Positions 15,018 to 23,535 of a stretch of DNA of 33,206 nucleotides are shown piece by piece. A model generated the notes under the pieces. The model made no database searches. It saw only the letters and a program-made list of their open reading frames with translations, and was not told the DNA's origin. Source of the stretch: Klebsiella pneumoniae (GTDB lineage: Bacteria; Pseudomonadota; Gammaproteobacteria; Burkholderiales; SG8-39); the NCBI GenBank assembly GCA_945906755.1, contig CAMDRJ010000012.1:1-33206 (forward strand), in the 5' to 3' direction. The number at the start of each line of letters is the position of its first letter. Positions within the stretch are counted from its first letter, which is position 1. The position numbers were made by a program, and so were the translations under genes.

Positions 15018-16126
15018 AGTCGCGTGCGGTTTGAACCAAGATGCTTGGTCTTGGAGTACGAGAATTCGTCCGCACCAAACATGTCACGCGGAATCGTCGA
15101 GCGCTCTAAGGCATCGATATAGGAATCGACCGTCAGCTTGGCGCCCGCCTTCTCGGCCGCACTTTCGAAATACGAGATGATCTGATAGCCATAGACCGAC
15201 ATGATGGTCGGATCCTCCTTGAAGGCCTGCTTGTAACGCTTGAACCATTCGCGCACATTGCTGGACGGGTCGTCTTCGTACGGATAGTTGATCGAGCCCA
15301 TCGAATAGAACCCGTTCATCGCCGGGCCGCCCAGCTTGTGAATGATGTCGAAGTAGCTGGCAGTGGTGCCGATGAAATCGGGATTGAAGCCGCTCTTTCT
15401 GGCCGTACCGATGGTGCCAATCGTTTCGCGAATGATCGTTCCCATGACCACGATCTCGCAGTTGGCTTCCTTCATGCGCGCCACCTGCGATGAAAAATCG
15501 GTCGACCCGCGCTTGTACGTGGTGCGCTCGGTGTAATCCATGCCGAGGTCTTTCAACGCCGCCTCGCCGCCACGCATCACTTCGAGTCCGAAATCATCGT
15601 CCTGGTAAATCGTGCAGATGCGCTTGGCGCCTTTTTGTCCGACCAGATGCTTGAGCCCGGCTTTCACCTGATCGAAGTACGGCGGGGAAAAGGAAAACTT
15701 CAGCTTATGCAGCGGCTCATACATTTCGCGCGCACCGGTGAGCGGAAACAGATGCGGGACATTCTTTTCAAAGAGCAGCGGCATCGCGGCCACCGCGGTC
15801 GGCGTACCGATCGATCCAACCGCCGCAAAGATTTTGTCGCGCTGAATCATTTTCTGCGTGACCAGCACGGCCTTCTTCGGGTCATAGCCGTGGTCTTCCA
15901 CCACCAGCTTCACTTTCCGGCCGTGAATGCCGCCGCGATCATTGATCTCGTCGACCCGCATCTTCATGCCGTTGACGGCTGGTTTCGACAACTGCACGAT
16001 CGGGCCCGATAGATCCTGCGCCGTGCCGATGACGATTTCGTTTCGGGTCACACCCTGCTGCGCGAAGGCCGATGCCGCGGCAAACGTACCGATCAGGGTC
16101 AAGAATCCCACTCTGGTCAGATGCAT
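14969..16126 (-). CDS. Liv-type ABC transporter periplasmic binding protein
   Basis: A 385-residue type I periplasmic binding protein (Peripla_BP_6). The signal peptide MHLTRVGFLTLIG...ASAFAQ is followed by NEIVIGTAQDLSGPIVQLSKPAVNGM, and then the usual INDRGGIHGRKVKLVVEDHGYDP-type region, read in parts. It delivers the substrate to the LivHMGF transporter encoded upstream in the same operon. The frame is open from 16192, but ATG 16126 is chosen: AGAGGAG lies eight bases before it and the signal peptide starts there. The last 49 bases overlap the open frame of the next gene. The fold suits amino acids, but in ligase-containing operons such as this one the ligands are often carboxylic or aromatic acids. 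Confidence 0.9.
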   Translation of the reverse strand: MHLTRVGFLTLIGTFAAASAFAQQGVTRNEIVIGTAQDLSGPIVQLSKPAVNGMKMRVDEINDRGGIHGRKVKLVVEDHGYDPKKAVLVTQKMIQRDKIFAAVGSIGTPTAVAAMPLLFEKNVPHLFPLTGAREMYEPLHKLKFSFSPPYFDQVKAGLKHLVGQKGAKRICTIYQDDDFGLEVMRGGEAALKDLGMDYTERTTYKRGSTDFSSQVARMKEANCEIVVMGTIIRETIGTIGTARKSGFNPDFIGTTASYFDIIHKLGGPAMNGFYSMGSINYPYEDDPSSNVREWFKRYKQAFKEDPTIMSVYGYQIISYFESAAEKAGAKLTVDSYIDALERSTIPRDMFGADEFSYSKTKHLGSNRTRLCQIQEGRWRCITDHL

Positions 16127-16175
16127 GGTTCGTCTCCTCTCAATGAATAGCACTACTTTACGAGCAAATGGCACA

Positions 16176-17993
16176 TCATTCCGGACCGGCATACATCGAT
16201 GCGATCAGGCTCTCATACTTCTTGTTGACGAGGCTGCGCTTCAGCTTCATGGTCGGTGTGAGTTCCTCGTCTTCGGCGGTGAGCTTAGTCTCGATCAACC
16301 GAAACTGTTTGATCTGCTCCACGCGCGCAAAATGCTGGTTGACCTTATTCACCTCCGCTTGGATCAACGCAATGATTTCCGGGCGCCTGCAGAGGCTGGC
16401 ATAGTTGGAAAACGGGATCGCGCGCTCCTGCGCATACTGCTCGACGTTTTCATGATCGATCATGACGAGCGCAGAAAGGAACGGACGCTTGTCGCCGATC
16501 ACGACCGCATCCGTTATATACGGCGAGACCTTGAGCTGGTTCTCGATTTCGGTGGGGGTGATGTTCTTGCCGCCGGCGGTGATGATGATGTCCTTCATGC
16601 GCTCCGAGCTGTAGAAATTTCCCTCGCTATCCACGCGACCAATATCGCCGGTATGAAGCCATCCATCGACAATCGTCTCGGCGGAGAGGTCCGGCTGATT
16701 GAGATAACCCATGAATACCCCCGGCCCGCGCACCAGCAGTTCGCTTGCGGCCGAAAGCTTGACCTCGGTGGGCTCCAGGCAAACACCGATCGAACCCGGC
16801 CGCACCTTGCCGATTTGATTGGCGGTCACCGCGCCGCAACATTCCGTCTGCCCCCATACCTCGACCATTTCGAGCCCAAGCGCGAGATACCAGCGCACGA
16901 GATCGGGCGAGATCGGCGCCGCCCCGGTCACGAGAATGCGCGCGCGATCGACGCCAATCGCCTTGCGAACATTACTTAGAACGAGCACCGACGCTACCCG
17001 GAACAGCGCTTCCAGCCAAATCGGCACCGGCTTGCCCTCTTCAATTTTTTTCGCGCGCAGGAGACCCAAGTCGATCGCACGCTGATAGGCCCACTGCTGG
17101 ATGCCGGTTGCCTCGCGCACACGAATCAACACGCCTGAATAGAATTTTTCCCAGACGCGTGGCACCGCAACGAACACGGTTGGCGCGATCTCCTGCACGT
17201 TCTCAGGCACGGTATCGGGGTTCTCGACGAAATTGAGCACCGCACCGCTATAGATCGCATGGTATTGCCCGCCTACCCGCTCGGCAATATGGCAGAGCGG
17301 CAGAAAGCAGATCCGCTCATCGGCATCGCTCTGCGGAAAGCGCGCCTGATAGGCCGCCACCGTCGCGAGAATATTGGCGTGTGAAATCATCGCCCCTTTT
17401 GGGCGCCCGGTCGTCCCGGAGGTATAAACCAAGATAGCCAGATCGCTCGGCTTGCGCAGATTGATGCGAAGATCCCATTGCTCCGGGTGCGATGCGTAAT
17501 AGGCCCGGCCGGTCGACCGGAGATCATCAAGGCTCATGATCGCCTCATCCTGGAGATCGTCGAGCCCATCCATATCGAACACGATCACCTTGCGCAGCAA
17601 CGGCAGATTGCCGCGCACCGCCAATACCTTATCGAGCTGCTCGTCGTCTTCGACAAATACATACATCGAGCGCGAATCGGCGAGCAGATACTCCACCTGC
17701 GTCGGCGCATCGGTCGGATAAATCCCGTTCACCACGCCCGCTGCACCCAGGACACCTAAGTCCACGCACACCCATTCGCGTTTGGTGTTGGAAAGAATGG
17801 CCGCCACTTCACCTGGCATGAAGCCAAGCGCGACCAAGCCCAGACCGATTTCGCGTGCGGTTTCGCCAAGCAAAGACCAGCTCATCGCCTTCCAGATGCC
17901 GAGTTCCTTTTGGCGCAGGATCGTTTTCGGGCCGCGCGCTTGCACGCCCTGCCAGAACATTTTGGCGACGGTATCAGCGGCTGCTAGCGCCAT
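16176..17993 (-). CDS. AMP-forming acyl-CoA ligase (long-chain/aromatic acid type)
   Basis: A 605-residue member of the ANL adenylating family. The ATP loop YTSGTTGRPKG lies at about 190-200, followed by VWGQTECCG, LHTGDIG and the C-terminal GGKNITPTEIEN. It activates a carboxylic acid to an acyl-AMP and then to its CoA thioester. An ATG six codons upstream (18011) is in frame, but 17993 is preferred because GAGGAAG lies just before it and it overlaps livF by only ten bases. Its place between livF and the binding-protein gene suggests that the imported acid is activated on entry. The sequence resembles FadD-like ligases, but the acid is unknown. Confidence 0.9.
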   Translation of the reverse strand: MALAAADTVAKMFWQGVQARGPKTILRQKELGIWKAMSWSLLGETAREIGLGLVALGFMPGEVAAILSNTKREWVCVDLGVLGAAGVVNGIYPTDAPTQVEYLLADSRSMYVFVEDDEQLDKVLAVRGNLPLLRKVIVFDMDGLDDLQDEAIMSLDDLRSTGRAYYASHPEQWDLRINLRKPSDLAILVYTSGTTGRPKGAMISHANILATVAAYQARFPQSDADERICFLPLCHIAERVGGQYHAIYSGAVLNFVENPDTVPENVQEIAPTVFVAVPRVWEKFYSGVLIRVREATGIQQWAYQRAIDLGLLRAKKIEEGKPVPIWLEALFRVASVLVLSNVRKAIGVDRARILVTGAAPISPDLVRWYLALGLEMVEVWGQTECCGAVTANQIGKVRPGSIGVCLEPTEVKLSAASELLVRGPGVFMGYLNQPDLSAETIVDGWLHTGDIGRVDSEGNFYSSERMKDIIITAGGKNITPTEIENQLKVSPYITDAVVIGDKRPFLSALVMIDHENVEQYAQERAIPFSNYASLCRRPEIIALIQAEVNKVNQHFARVEQIKQFRLIETKLTAEDEELTPTMKLKRSLVNKKYESLIASMYAGPE

Positions 17994-18754
17994 TGCTTCT
18001 TCCTCTTCCATCGCTGCGCGCCACGCGTACCCACCGATTTCATGCCAAGGTAAAACTCGCGGATATCGTCCTTCTGCAACAGATTCGCGCAGGTATCTTC
18101 CATGACGATGCGCCCGACTTCGAGAACATAGCCAAAGTGCGCGATGCCAAGCGCCATCTTGGCGTTCTGCTCGACCAGGAGAATCGTGACGCCCTCCTCG
18201 CCATTGATGCGCACGACGATATTGAAGATTTCCTTGGTGAGCTTGGGCGACAGACCAAGACTCGGCTCATCCATCAACATGACGCGCGGCCGGCCTAGCA
18301 GCGCACGGCTGATCGCGAGCATCTGCTGCTCACCGCCCGATAGCTGCCCGGCCTCCTGTTTGGCGCGTGCCCGCAGCACCGGAAAGTAGGTGAACACGCG
18401 CTCGATATCTCTGGCGACGCCATCGGCATCCGGGCGTGTGTAGGCACCCATGCGAAGATTTTCTTCGACCGTGAGCAGCGGAAACACTTCACGGCCTTCT
18501 GGCACATGCACCACGCCTTTCCTGACGATCCAATCGGGTGCGCGGCGCTGAATCTCCTCACCGCTTAGGCGAATCTGGCCTTTCTGCGGATCGACGATGC
18601 CGGAGATCGTCTTGAGAATGGTGGACTTACCCGCACCATTGGCACCTAATACCGTGACGATCTTGCCTGGCGGCACGGCAAGGCTCACACCACGCAGCGC
18701 CTGCACCGGCCCGTAGCTTGATTCGATGTTGGCAAGTTCGAGAATCGGCTGCAT
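17984..18754 (-). CDS. livF: Branched-chain-type ABC transporter ATPase LivF
   Basis: A 256-residue ATPase. It has Walker A GANGAGKST (37-45), the signature LSGGEQQ (138-144) and Walker B VMLMDEP (158-164), with the LivF-typical VPEGREVFP stretch (84-92). It energises uptake together with LivG. The C-terminus is about 15 residues longer than usual and very basic (RGAQRWKRKKQWR); this tail is encoded where the gene overlaps the ligase start. Its ATG overlaps the livG stop by one base. Confidence 0.95.
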   Translation of the reverse strand: MQPILELANIESSYGPVQALRGVSLAVPPGKIVTVLGANGAGKSTILKTISGIVDPQKGQIRLSGEEIQRRAPDWIVRKGVVHVPEGREVFPLLTVEENLRMGAYTRPDADGVARDIERVFTYFPVLRARAKQEAGQLSGGEQQMLAISRALLGRPRVMLMDEPSLGLSPKLTKEIFNIVVRINGEEGVTILLVEQNAKMALGIAHFGYVLEVGRIVMEDTCANLLQKDDIREFYLGMKSVGTRGAQRWKRKKQWR

Positions 18755-19524
18755 CAGTCGCCCTCGCCGCCCAGATAAGCTTCGATGACCGCCGGATGCG
18801 ATTGCACTTCTGCCGCCGTGCCGATCGCGAGCATCTGGCCCTGATTCAACGCAAGCACGCGATCCGATACACGCGAGACGAGATTCATATCGTGTTCCAC
18901 CATGAGCACCGTAATTCCGAGGTGATTCTTGATGTCCTCGATCCAGAAGGCCATGTCGTCGGTCTCTTCGGGATTGAGCCCGGATGACGGTTCATCGAGC
19001 AGCAGCAACTTCGGTTTGGTACACAGTGCACGGCCCACTTCCACGACCTTGCGCACACCGTACGGCAACCCCGCGACCATGCTGTCGCGATAATGCTGCA
19101 GGTCGAGAAAATCGATGATGCGCTCGGCTTCCTCGCGATGTTCCAGCTCAGCCTGCTTCACCTTCGGCAGAAACAAGAGTTCTTCCCACAAACGCGTGCG
19201 GCGATGGACATGCCGGCCGATCAGGAGGTTCTGCAGGACCGTCGCATGTTCGAACAGTTCGATGTTTTGGAAGGTGCGCGCGATGCCAAGCGATGCCACC
19301 TGATCCGGTGCAAGCCCGGTGAGTTCACGGCCTTCAAAGGTGATGCTTCCTGAGGTCGGCGGATAGATCAGGCTGATCAAATTGAAAATCGTCGTCTTGC
19401 CCGCACCATTGGGGCCGATGATCGTAAAGACTTCGCCTTTTTTCACGCTAAAGCTCACATCATTGACCGCGACCACGCCACCAAAGCGGATCGCGAGATT
19501 GGCCGCTTCAAAAAACACACTCAT
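18754..19524 (-). CDS. livG: Branched-chain-type ABC transporter ATPase LivG
   Basis: A 256-residue ATPase. Walker A is GPNGAGKTT (37-45), the signature is LPYGVRK (153-159) in place of the common LSYGxQR, and Walker B is LLLLDEP (173-179). The LivG-type insertion between Q-loop and signature (HRRTRLWEELLFLPKVKQ) is present. It pairs with LivF. The start overlaps the livM stop by four bases. Confidence 0.95.
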   Translation of the reverse strand: MSVFFEAANLAIRFGGVVAVNDVSFSVKKGEVFTIIGPNGAGKTTIFNLISLIYPPTSGSITFEGRELTGLAPDQVASLGIARTFQNIELFEHATVLQNLLIGRHVHRRTRLWEELLFLPKVKQAELEHREEAERIIDFLDLQHYRDSMVAGLPYGVRKVVEVGRALCTKPKLLLLDEPSSGLNPEETDDMAFWIEDIKNHLGITVLMVEHDMNLVSRVSDRVLALNQGQMLAIGTAAEVQSHPAVIEAYLGGEGD

Positions 19525-20597
19525 TTCAGCCGATCCGATTTCATATACGCCTTCTGCCTGCGAAACAGGCCGCGCCGATAGAACGGGAAGAGCGAGAAAT
19601 AGGTCCGAATCTTGAGCCAGCGGCCATAGAGGCCCATCGGCTCAAACAAGATGAAGCCGACCAGCACCGCACCAAACACGAAGGACTGGAGCCCGGCCAG
19701 AGAACCCATTCCCTCCGGCAGATAGTCTTTGGCGATCGCGATCAATTGCGGCAGCACGATCAAGATAATCGAACCGAACACCGCGCCATGCAGTGCGCCC
19801 ACGCCGCCCAAAATAACAATCGTGATGAGTTCGATCGATACGAGCAAGCCGAACTGCTCGGGCGTAAGAAACGACAGCTTGTGCGCATACAACGCACCGG
19901 CGAGTCCGGTGAGCGCAGCGGATATCGCAAACGACAAAGTCTTGTAGCGGGCCAGACTAATGCCCATGCTCGCCGCCGATACTTCCGAATCACGAATCGC
20001 GACGAATGCCCGGCCGGTCGGGGAGCGCATCAGATTCAACACACCGAGCGCACACACGACCACCAGGAACAGACACAGGTAATAGAACGTCTCATCGGAA
20101 TCGAGCGGCGTACCAAAGAAGCTGACCGGCTTGACGTGTTTGCCGGTGCCACCACCGGTCACCGATTCCCAGCGCGCAAAAATTTCTTCAACAATGATGC
20201 CAAAAGCGAGCGTCGCAATCGCAAGATATAGCCCGCGCAAGCGCAACGCGGGCAGCCCGACGATGACGCCGACGCCTGCCGCCACGAGGGCCGCACACGG
20301 CATCGAGATGAAGAACGGCACGCCATGCGTTTGCAACAACGCTTCGGTGTAGGCCCCAACGCCCAGGAACGCCGCATGGCCAAGCGAGACCTGCCCGGTA
20401 TAACCGGTGAGCACCATCAGACCAAAGCCGACGATCGAATAGATCAGCACGAACACGAGCTGCGACAGCACGTATTCGGACAGGATGAACGGCGCAGCCA
20501 ACAGCAGCACACCGAGCACGGCGTACCAAAACACCTGCCCGCCATGGGTGAAAAGGCGAATGTCTTGTTCGTAGTGGGTCTTGAAGAGAAAGCGCAT
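19521..20597 (-). CDS. livM: Branched-chain-type ABC transporter permease LivM
   Basis: A 358-residue inner-membrane permease with about eight to ten hydrophobic segments. It carries the LivM signatures GYTGQVSLGHAAFLGVGAYT (from about 65), GLPALRLRGLYLAIATLAF and ILGGVGALHGAVFGS. It forms the channel with LivH. It follows livH after seven bases and overlaps livG by four, which places it in the middle of the transport operon. Confidence 0.95.
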   Translation of the reverse strand: MRFLFKTHYEQDIRLFTHGGQVFWYAVLGVLLLAAPFILSEYVLSQLVFVLIYSIVGFGLMVLTGYTGQVSLGHAAFLGVGAYTEALLQTHGVPFFISMPCAALVAAGVGVIVGLPALRLRGLYLAIATLAFGIIVEEIFARWESVTGGGTGKHVKPVSFFGTPLDSDETFYYLCLFLVVVCALGVLNLMRSPTGRAFVAIRDSEVSAASMGISLARYKTLSFAISAALTGLAGALYAHKLSFLTPEQFGLLVSIELITIVILGGVGALHGAVFGSIILIVLPQLIAIAKDYLPEGMGSLAGLQSFVFGAVLVGFILFEPMGLYGRWLKIRTYFSLFPFYRRGLFRRQKAYMKSDRLK

Positions 20598-20604
20598 CGT
20601 GCGT

Positions 20605-21483
20605 CTACACTTTCTTCAAGGTACGTTCGCCGAACAGGCCCGAGGGTTTGATGAGCAACACGACCAGCACGACGATGTAAGCGGCGATGTCCTTCCAGCC
20701 TTCGGCCATATAGAACCCCGCGAACGCCTCGACCAAACCGATGATGAGGCCGCCGACAATCGCGCCCGGCACGCTGCCAAAGCCACCGAGCACCGCCGCC
20801 GGAAAGGCCTTGAGGCCGATGAAACCCATGTTCGCATGCACAAACGTCAAAGGCGCCAGGAGAATTCCAGCAAACGCCGACACCGCGGCCGACAATCCCC
20901 AGATGAGCATGTTGATGCGCCGCACCGGAATGCCCATGTAGTAAGCCGCAAGTTGATTCTGTGAGGTGGCCTGCATAGCCACACCGATGCGCGTGAACTG
21001 AAAGAACGCGAACAGCACGATGCAAAGCGCCGTGGTCATACCAATGATCGCGAGGCTTTGCACCGGCACCGTGACTTCACCAAACTTGAGGACCGCATCG
21101 GCGAACGGTGTTGGCAGGCCATGCGTTTCGGTGCCCCATGCCGGCACCATCGTCACCAAGCCCCGCGCCATGTAGCCCACGCCGATCGTCACCATGACGA
21201 CCGTAAAGGCGGGCTGCCCAAGCACCGGACGCAATACCGTGCGCTCGACCAGCATGCCGAGCACGAACATTACCGAGATCCCAAACAGAATCGTTGCCCA
21301 GTACGGCAACCCAATCACCGTTGCCGCGGTGAGCGCGAAGAATGCGCCTAGCATCATCAACTCACCCTGCGCGAAATTGATGGTCTCGGTGGCCTTGTAG
21401 ATGAGCACGAACCCAAGCGCAACGAGCGCATAGACGCATCCTTGCGCGACGCCCGCGAGCAGGAGCTGCAGAAGCTGGTTCAG
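20605..21483 (-). CDS. livH: Branched-chain-type ABC transporter permease LivH, probable CTG start
   Basis: A 292-residue permease if read from CTG 21483. It has IYKATETINFAQGELMMLGA and later LGGFGSVPGAIVGGLIIGLVEA, both LivH-typical. The only ATG, GTG or TTG codon near the 5' end that I find in frame is the GTG at 21408. A start there removes 25 residues (NQLLQLLLAGVAQG, then CVYALVALGF), the first membrane helix conserved in LivH proteins. Immediately upstream of CTG 21483 stands GAGGAGG (21491-21497) with seven bases of spacing, and the frame is closed by TAG at 21514-21516. CTG is therefore the most likely start. As first gene of the transport operon, its initiation rate may set operon output. 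Confidence 0.85.
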   Translation of the reverse strand: MNQLLQLLLAGVAQGCVYALVALGFVLIYKATETINFAQGELMMLGAFFALTAATVIGLPYWATILFGISVMFVLGMLVERTVLRPVLGQPAFTVVMVTIGVGYMARGLVTMVPAWGTETHGLPTPFADAVLKFGEVTVPVQSLAIIGMTTALCIVLFAFFQFTRIGVAMQATSQNQLAAYYMGIPVRRINMLIWGLSAAVSAFAGILLAPLTFVHANMGFIGLKAFPAAVLGGFGSVPGAIVGGLIIGLVEAFAGFYMAEGWKDIAAYIVVLVVLLIKPSGLFGERTLKKV

Positions 21484-21490
21484 AGCGATT

Positions 21491-21497
21491 CCTCCTC
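21491..21497 (-). promoter_or_regulatory. Ribosome binding site that decides the livH start
   Basis: GAGGAGG on the minus strand lies seven bases before the CTG at 21483. It is a near-perfect anti-16S complement, and no other usable start codon lies within its range. This is the main evidence for a CTG start. Confidence 0.75.
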
Positions 21498-21552
21498 GAC
21501 GGTCCGTTGACGACTAGCGGCTTCTTTAATATCGCGCGAATTCGACCTGAAT

Positions 21553-21584
21553 CGTCATTCCCAGGCAGACGGGAATCCAGGCTG
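21553..21584. repeat. Dispersed intergenic repeat, CGTCATTCC type
   Basis: The stretch CGTCATTCCCAGGCAGACGG and the following GAATCCAGGCTG contain an imperfect inverted repeat (ATTCCC with GGGAAT). A relative lies at 28499-28530. It sits between livH and the SDR gene in a 172-base gap in which I saw nothing else beyond the livH ribosome binding site. Confidence 0.6.
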
Positions 21585-21655
21585 TCCGCGGGCCGATACT
21601 ATCAAGGAATGCAGTCGATGCAATCTTGCCAAGACCGCGCCGAAGCGGGAATCAG

Positions 21656-22405
21656 CTAATGCGCCGTCAATCCACCATCCAGCAGCAAGGTCTGTCCGGT
21701 GATATAGGCGCCAGCTGGGCTCACCAGATAACGCACCGCGCCCGCCATTTCCTCAGACGTACCAAAGCGCTTGATCGGGATGCGGTCGATCATGCGATGA
21801 CGGTTTGCGGGATCGGCGAGCAGCGGTGCGCGCGAGGGTGTTTCCACTGTGCCAGGCGCAATCGCATTGACCCGAATGCCATGCTCGGCCCATTCGATCG
21901 CAAGCATCCGGGTCATCTGCACGATGCCGCCTTTCGAGATGCCATAGGTCGAACGTTCGGCGAAACCGACGAATGCGAAGGTCGAGGCAAGGCTCACGAT
22001 ACAACCGGAGCGCTTTGCCGCAACCCAATGCCGGCCCACCGCCTGCGACATGAAGAATGCGCCTTTCAGATTGACGGCGATCACCTCATCCCATTCGGTG
22101 GGTGTGACATCGAGCGCGGCACGGCGCAACTGTACGCCCGCGTTGTTCACCAACACATCGACACGGCCAAATGCGTCGAGCGCGCTGCTCATCGAACGCT
22201 CGATGCTGACCGGGTCTCGCACATCGAGCGCGATGGGCAGCGCACGCGCGCCGGCCTCTTTGACTGTGGCAGCGGTCGTTGCAAGCGCCGCCACTTGGAG
22301 TTCCGTGATGACGACATCGAATCCGTCTTGCGCGAGACCCACCGCGATCGCCGCACCCAGACCTTGCGAGGCACCCGTCACCAGTGCGACTTTTCCCTTG
22401 GACAT
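21656..22405 (-). CDS. SDR-family oxidoreductase (FabG-like), complete active site
   Basis: A 249-residue classical short-chain dehydrogenase. The cofactor loop TGASQGLG is at 10-17, NNAG at 87-90, catalytic Ser138 or Ser141, and Tyr154 with Lys158 in YGISK. An acidic side chain after the second strand (ITELQ) suggests NAD rather than NADP. It probably oxidises or reduces a hydroxyl or keto group of a pathway intermediate. GAGGAGG precedes the ATG. It lies nine bases after a Bug receptor gene on the same strand, so the two are co-transcribed. Confidence 0.9.
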   Translation of the reverse strand: MSKGKVALVTGASQGLGAAIAVGLAQDGFDVVITELQVAALATTAATVKEAGARALPIALDVRDPVSIERSMSSALDAFGRVDVLVNNAGVQLRRAALDVTPTEWDEVIAVNLKGAFFMSQAVGRHWVAAKRSGCIVSLASTFAFVGFAERSTYGISKGGIVQMTRMLAIEWAEHGIRVNAIAPGTVETPSRAPLLADPANRHRMIDRIPIKRFGTSEEMAGAVRYLVSPAGAYITGQTLLLDGGLTAH

Positions 22406-22414
22406 GCTGCCTCC

Positions 22415-23368
22415 TCAATCGATTTTCGCGCCGGATGCTTTGACGAGTTTGGCGTACTTATCCTGCTCGGCGCGAATGAGTGCACCGAACTGCTCCGGCG
22501 AATCCCCAATCGCCACGATGCCAAGGCCCGCGAGCCGCTTCACCATCTCTGGTTCCCTGAGAATCTTCGCGACTTCATCATGGAGTCGCATCACCGCCTC
22601 GCGCGGCGTGCCGGCTGGGGCCAACATGCCGACATTGACATTGAGATCGAAGCCCGGCGCACTCTCCGCGGCGCTTGGCACATCCGGCAGCAATGTGGAG
22701 CGCGTGCCGGTCGACACCGCCAGCATTTTCGCTTTGCCGGCCCGCACATGCGGTTGCACTGACGGCACGCCTGCCAGGACAACAGCGACATCACCCGCCA
22801 GCATCGCAGGCACCGACTGCGCGACGCCTTTGTACGGGATATGCACCATATCGATCTTCGCGATCAGCTTCAGCAGCTCCATACCAAGATGATGCGGACT
22901 GCCATTGCCCGATGATCCGTAGTTGAGCGGTCGCGCTTTGGCGAGCGCGATCAGCTCAGTAAGGTTCGCCGCCGGGAACGCTGCATTGGCCGCGAATACG
23001 AGCGGCGTCGAAGCGATATGGGACACCGGCACAAAATCGCGTAGTGGGTCGAATGGGAGCTTTGCAATCAGTGCCGGCGCGATGGCGAAGTGCCCGCTGT
23101 CGGCGATGAAAATTGTGGTGGCATCGGCAGGCGATTTCATGACGAAATCGGCGGCGACCACCCCGCCTGCTCCGGGCTTGTTTTCGACGATCACCTGCCA
23201 GCCCACCGTCTCGCCCAGGCGTTGCGCAAGCAGGCGTGACAACACGTCTGGCGCACCGCCGGTACCAAAGGGCACGACCAGCCGTAGCGGGCGAGCGGTC
23301 TGCGCAAGGGCATTGCTCATCCCCGCTACCAACAATGCTAAGCCCATCCATCGCACTAATTGTTTCAT
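22415..23368 (-). CDS. Bug/TctC-family periplasmic receptor, copy 1
   Basis: A 317-residue tripartite-tricarboxylate receptor-type protein. The signal peptide MKQLVRWMGLALLVAGMSN, ending ALAQ, is followed by LRLVVPFGTGGAPDVLSRLLAQ, the family's first ligand loop. Later come GSSGNGSPHHLGMELLK and VHIPYKGVAQSVPAMLAG. These proteins bind small carboxylates or other metabolites in the periplasm. The frame is open upstream through the palindromic repeat, but ATG 23368, with GGGAGG before it, gives the correct signal peptide. No TctA or TctB membrane genes are nearby, so it is an orphan receptor. Confidence 0.92.
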   Translation of the reverse strand: MKQLVRWMGLALLVAGMSNALAQTARPLRLVVPFGTGGAPDVLSRLLAQRLGETVGWQVIVENKPGAGGVVAADFVMKSPADATTIFIADSGHFAIAPALIAKLPFDPLRDFVPVSHIASTPLVFAANAAFPAANLTELIALAKARPLNYGSSGNGSPHHLGMELLKLIAKIDMVHIPYKGVAQSVPAMLAGDVAVVLAGVPSVQPHVRAGKAKMLAVSTGTRSTLLPDVPSAAESAPGFDLNVNVGMLAPAGTPREAVMRLHDEVAKILREPEMVKRLAGLGIVAIGDSPEQFGALIRAEQDKYAKLVKASGAKID

Positions 23369-23413
23369 CGCGATTTCCCTCCCCCATTGCAATGCTCTTG
23401 TGTCGACCACTCT

Positions 23414-23498
23414 GGTGGAATGCGCTTCACTTTTCCACCCTACTTTATGGCGACGCTCATCGGACATCGTAGGGTGGAAAAGCCCAGCGCATTCCACC
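23414..23498. repeat. Paired palindromic intergenic repeat (REP/BIME-like), GTAGGG ends inward
   Basis: Two copies of the GTAGGGTGGAA...GCGCATTCCACC unit are found, one inverted at 23414-23443 and one direct at 23469-23498, separated by 25 bases. They are the same unit as at 9725-9814 but in the opposite pairing, with GTAGGG ends facing each other. They fill most of the gap between the acyl-CoA dehydrogenase and the Bug receptor gene. Confidence 0.8.
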
Positions 23499-23535
23499 GT
23501 CACTTCATCGTAACGCCGGCAAGGCAAACCCAATG

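Noticed and set aside
21408-21410. GTG at 21408 as the livH start
   Set aside because: It lacks a ribosome binding site and would delete the conserved first membrane helix.
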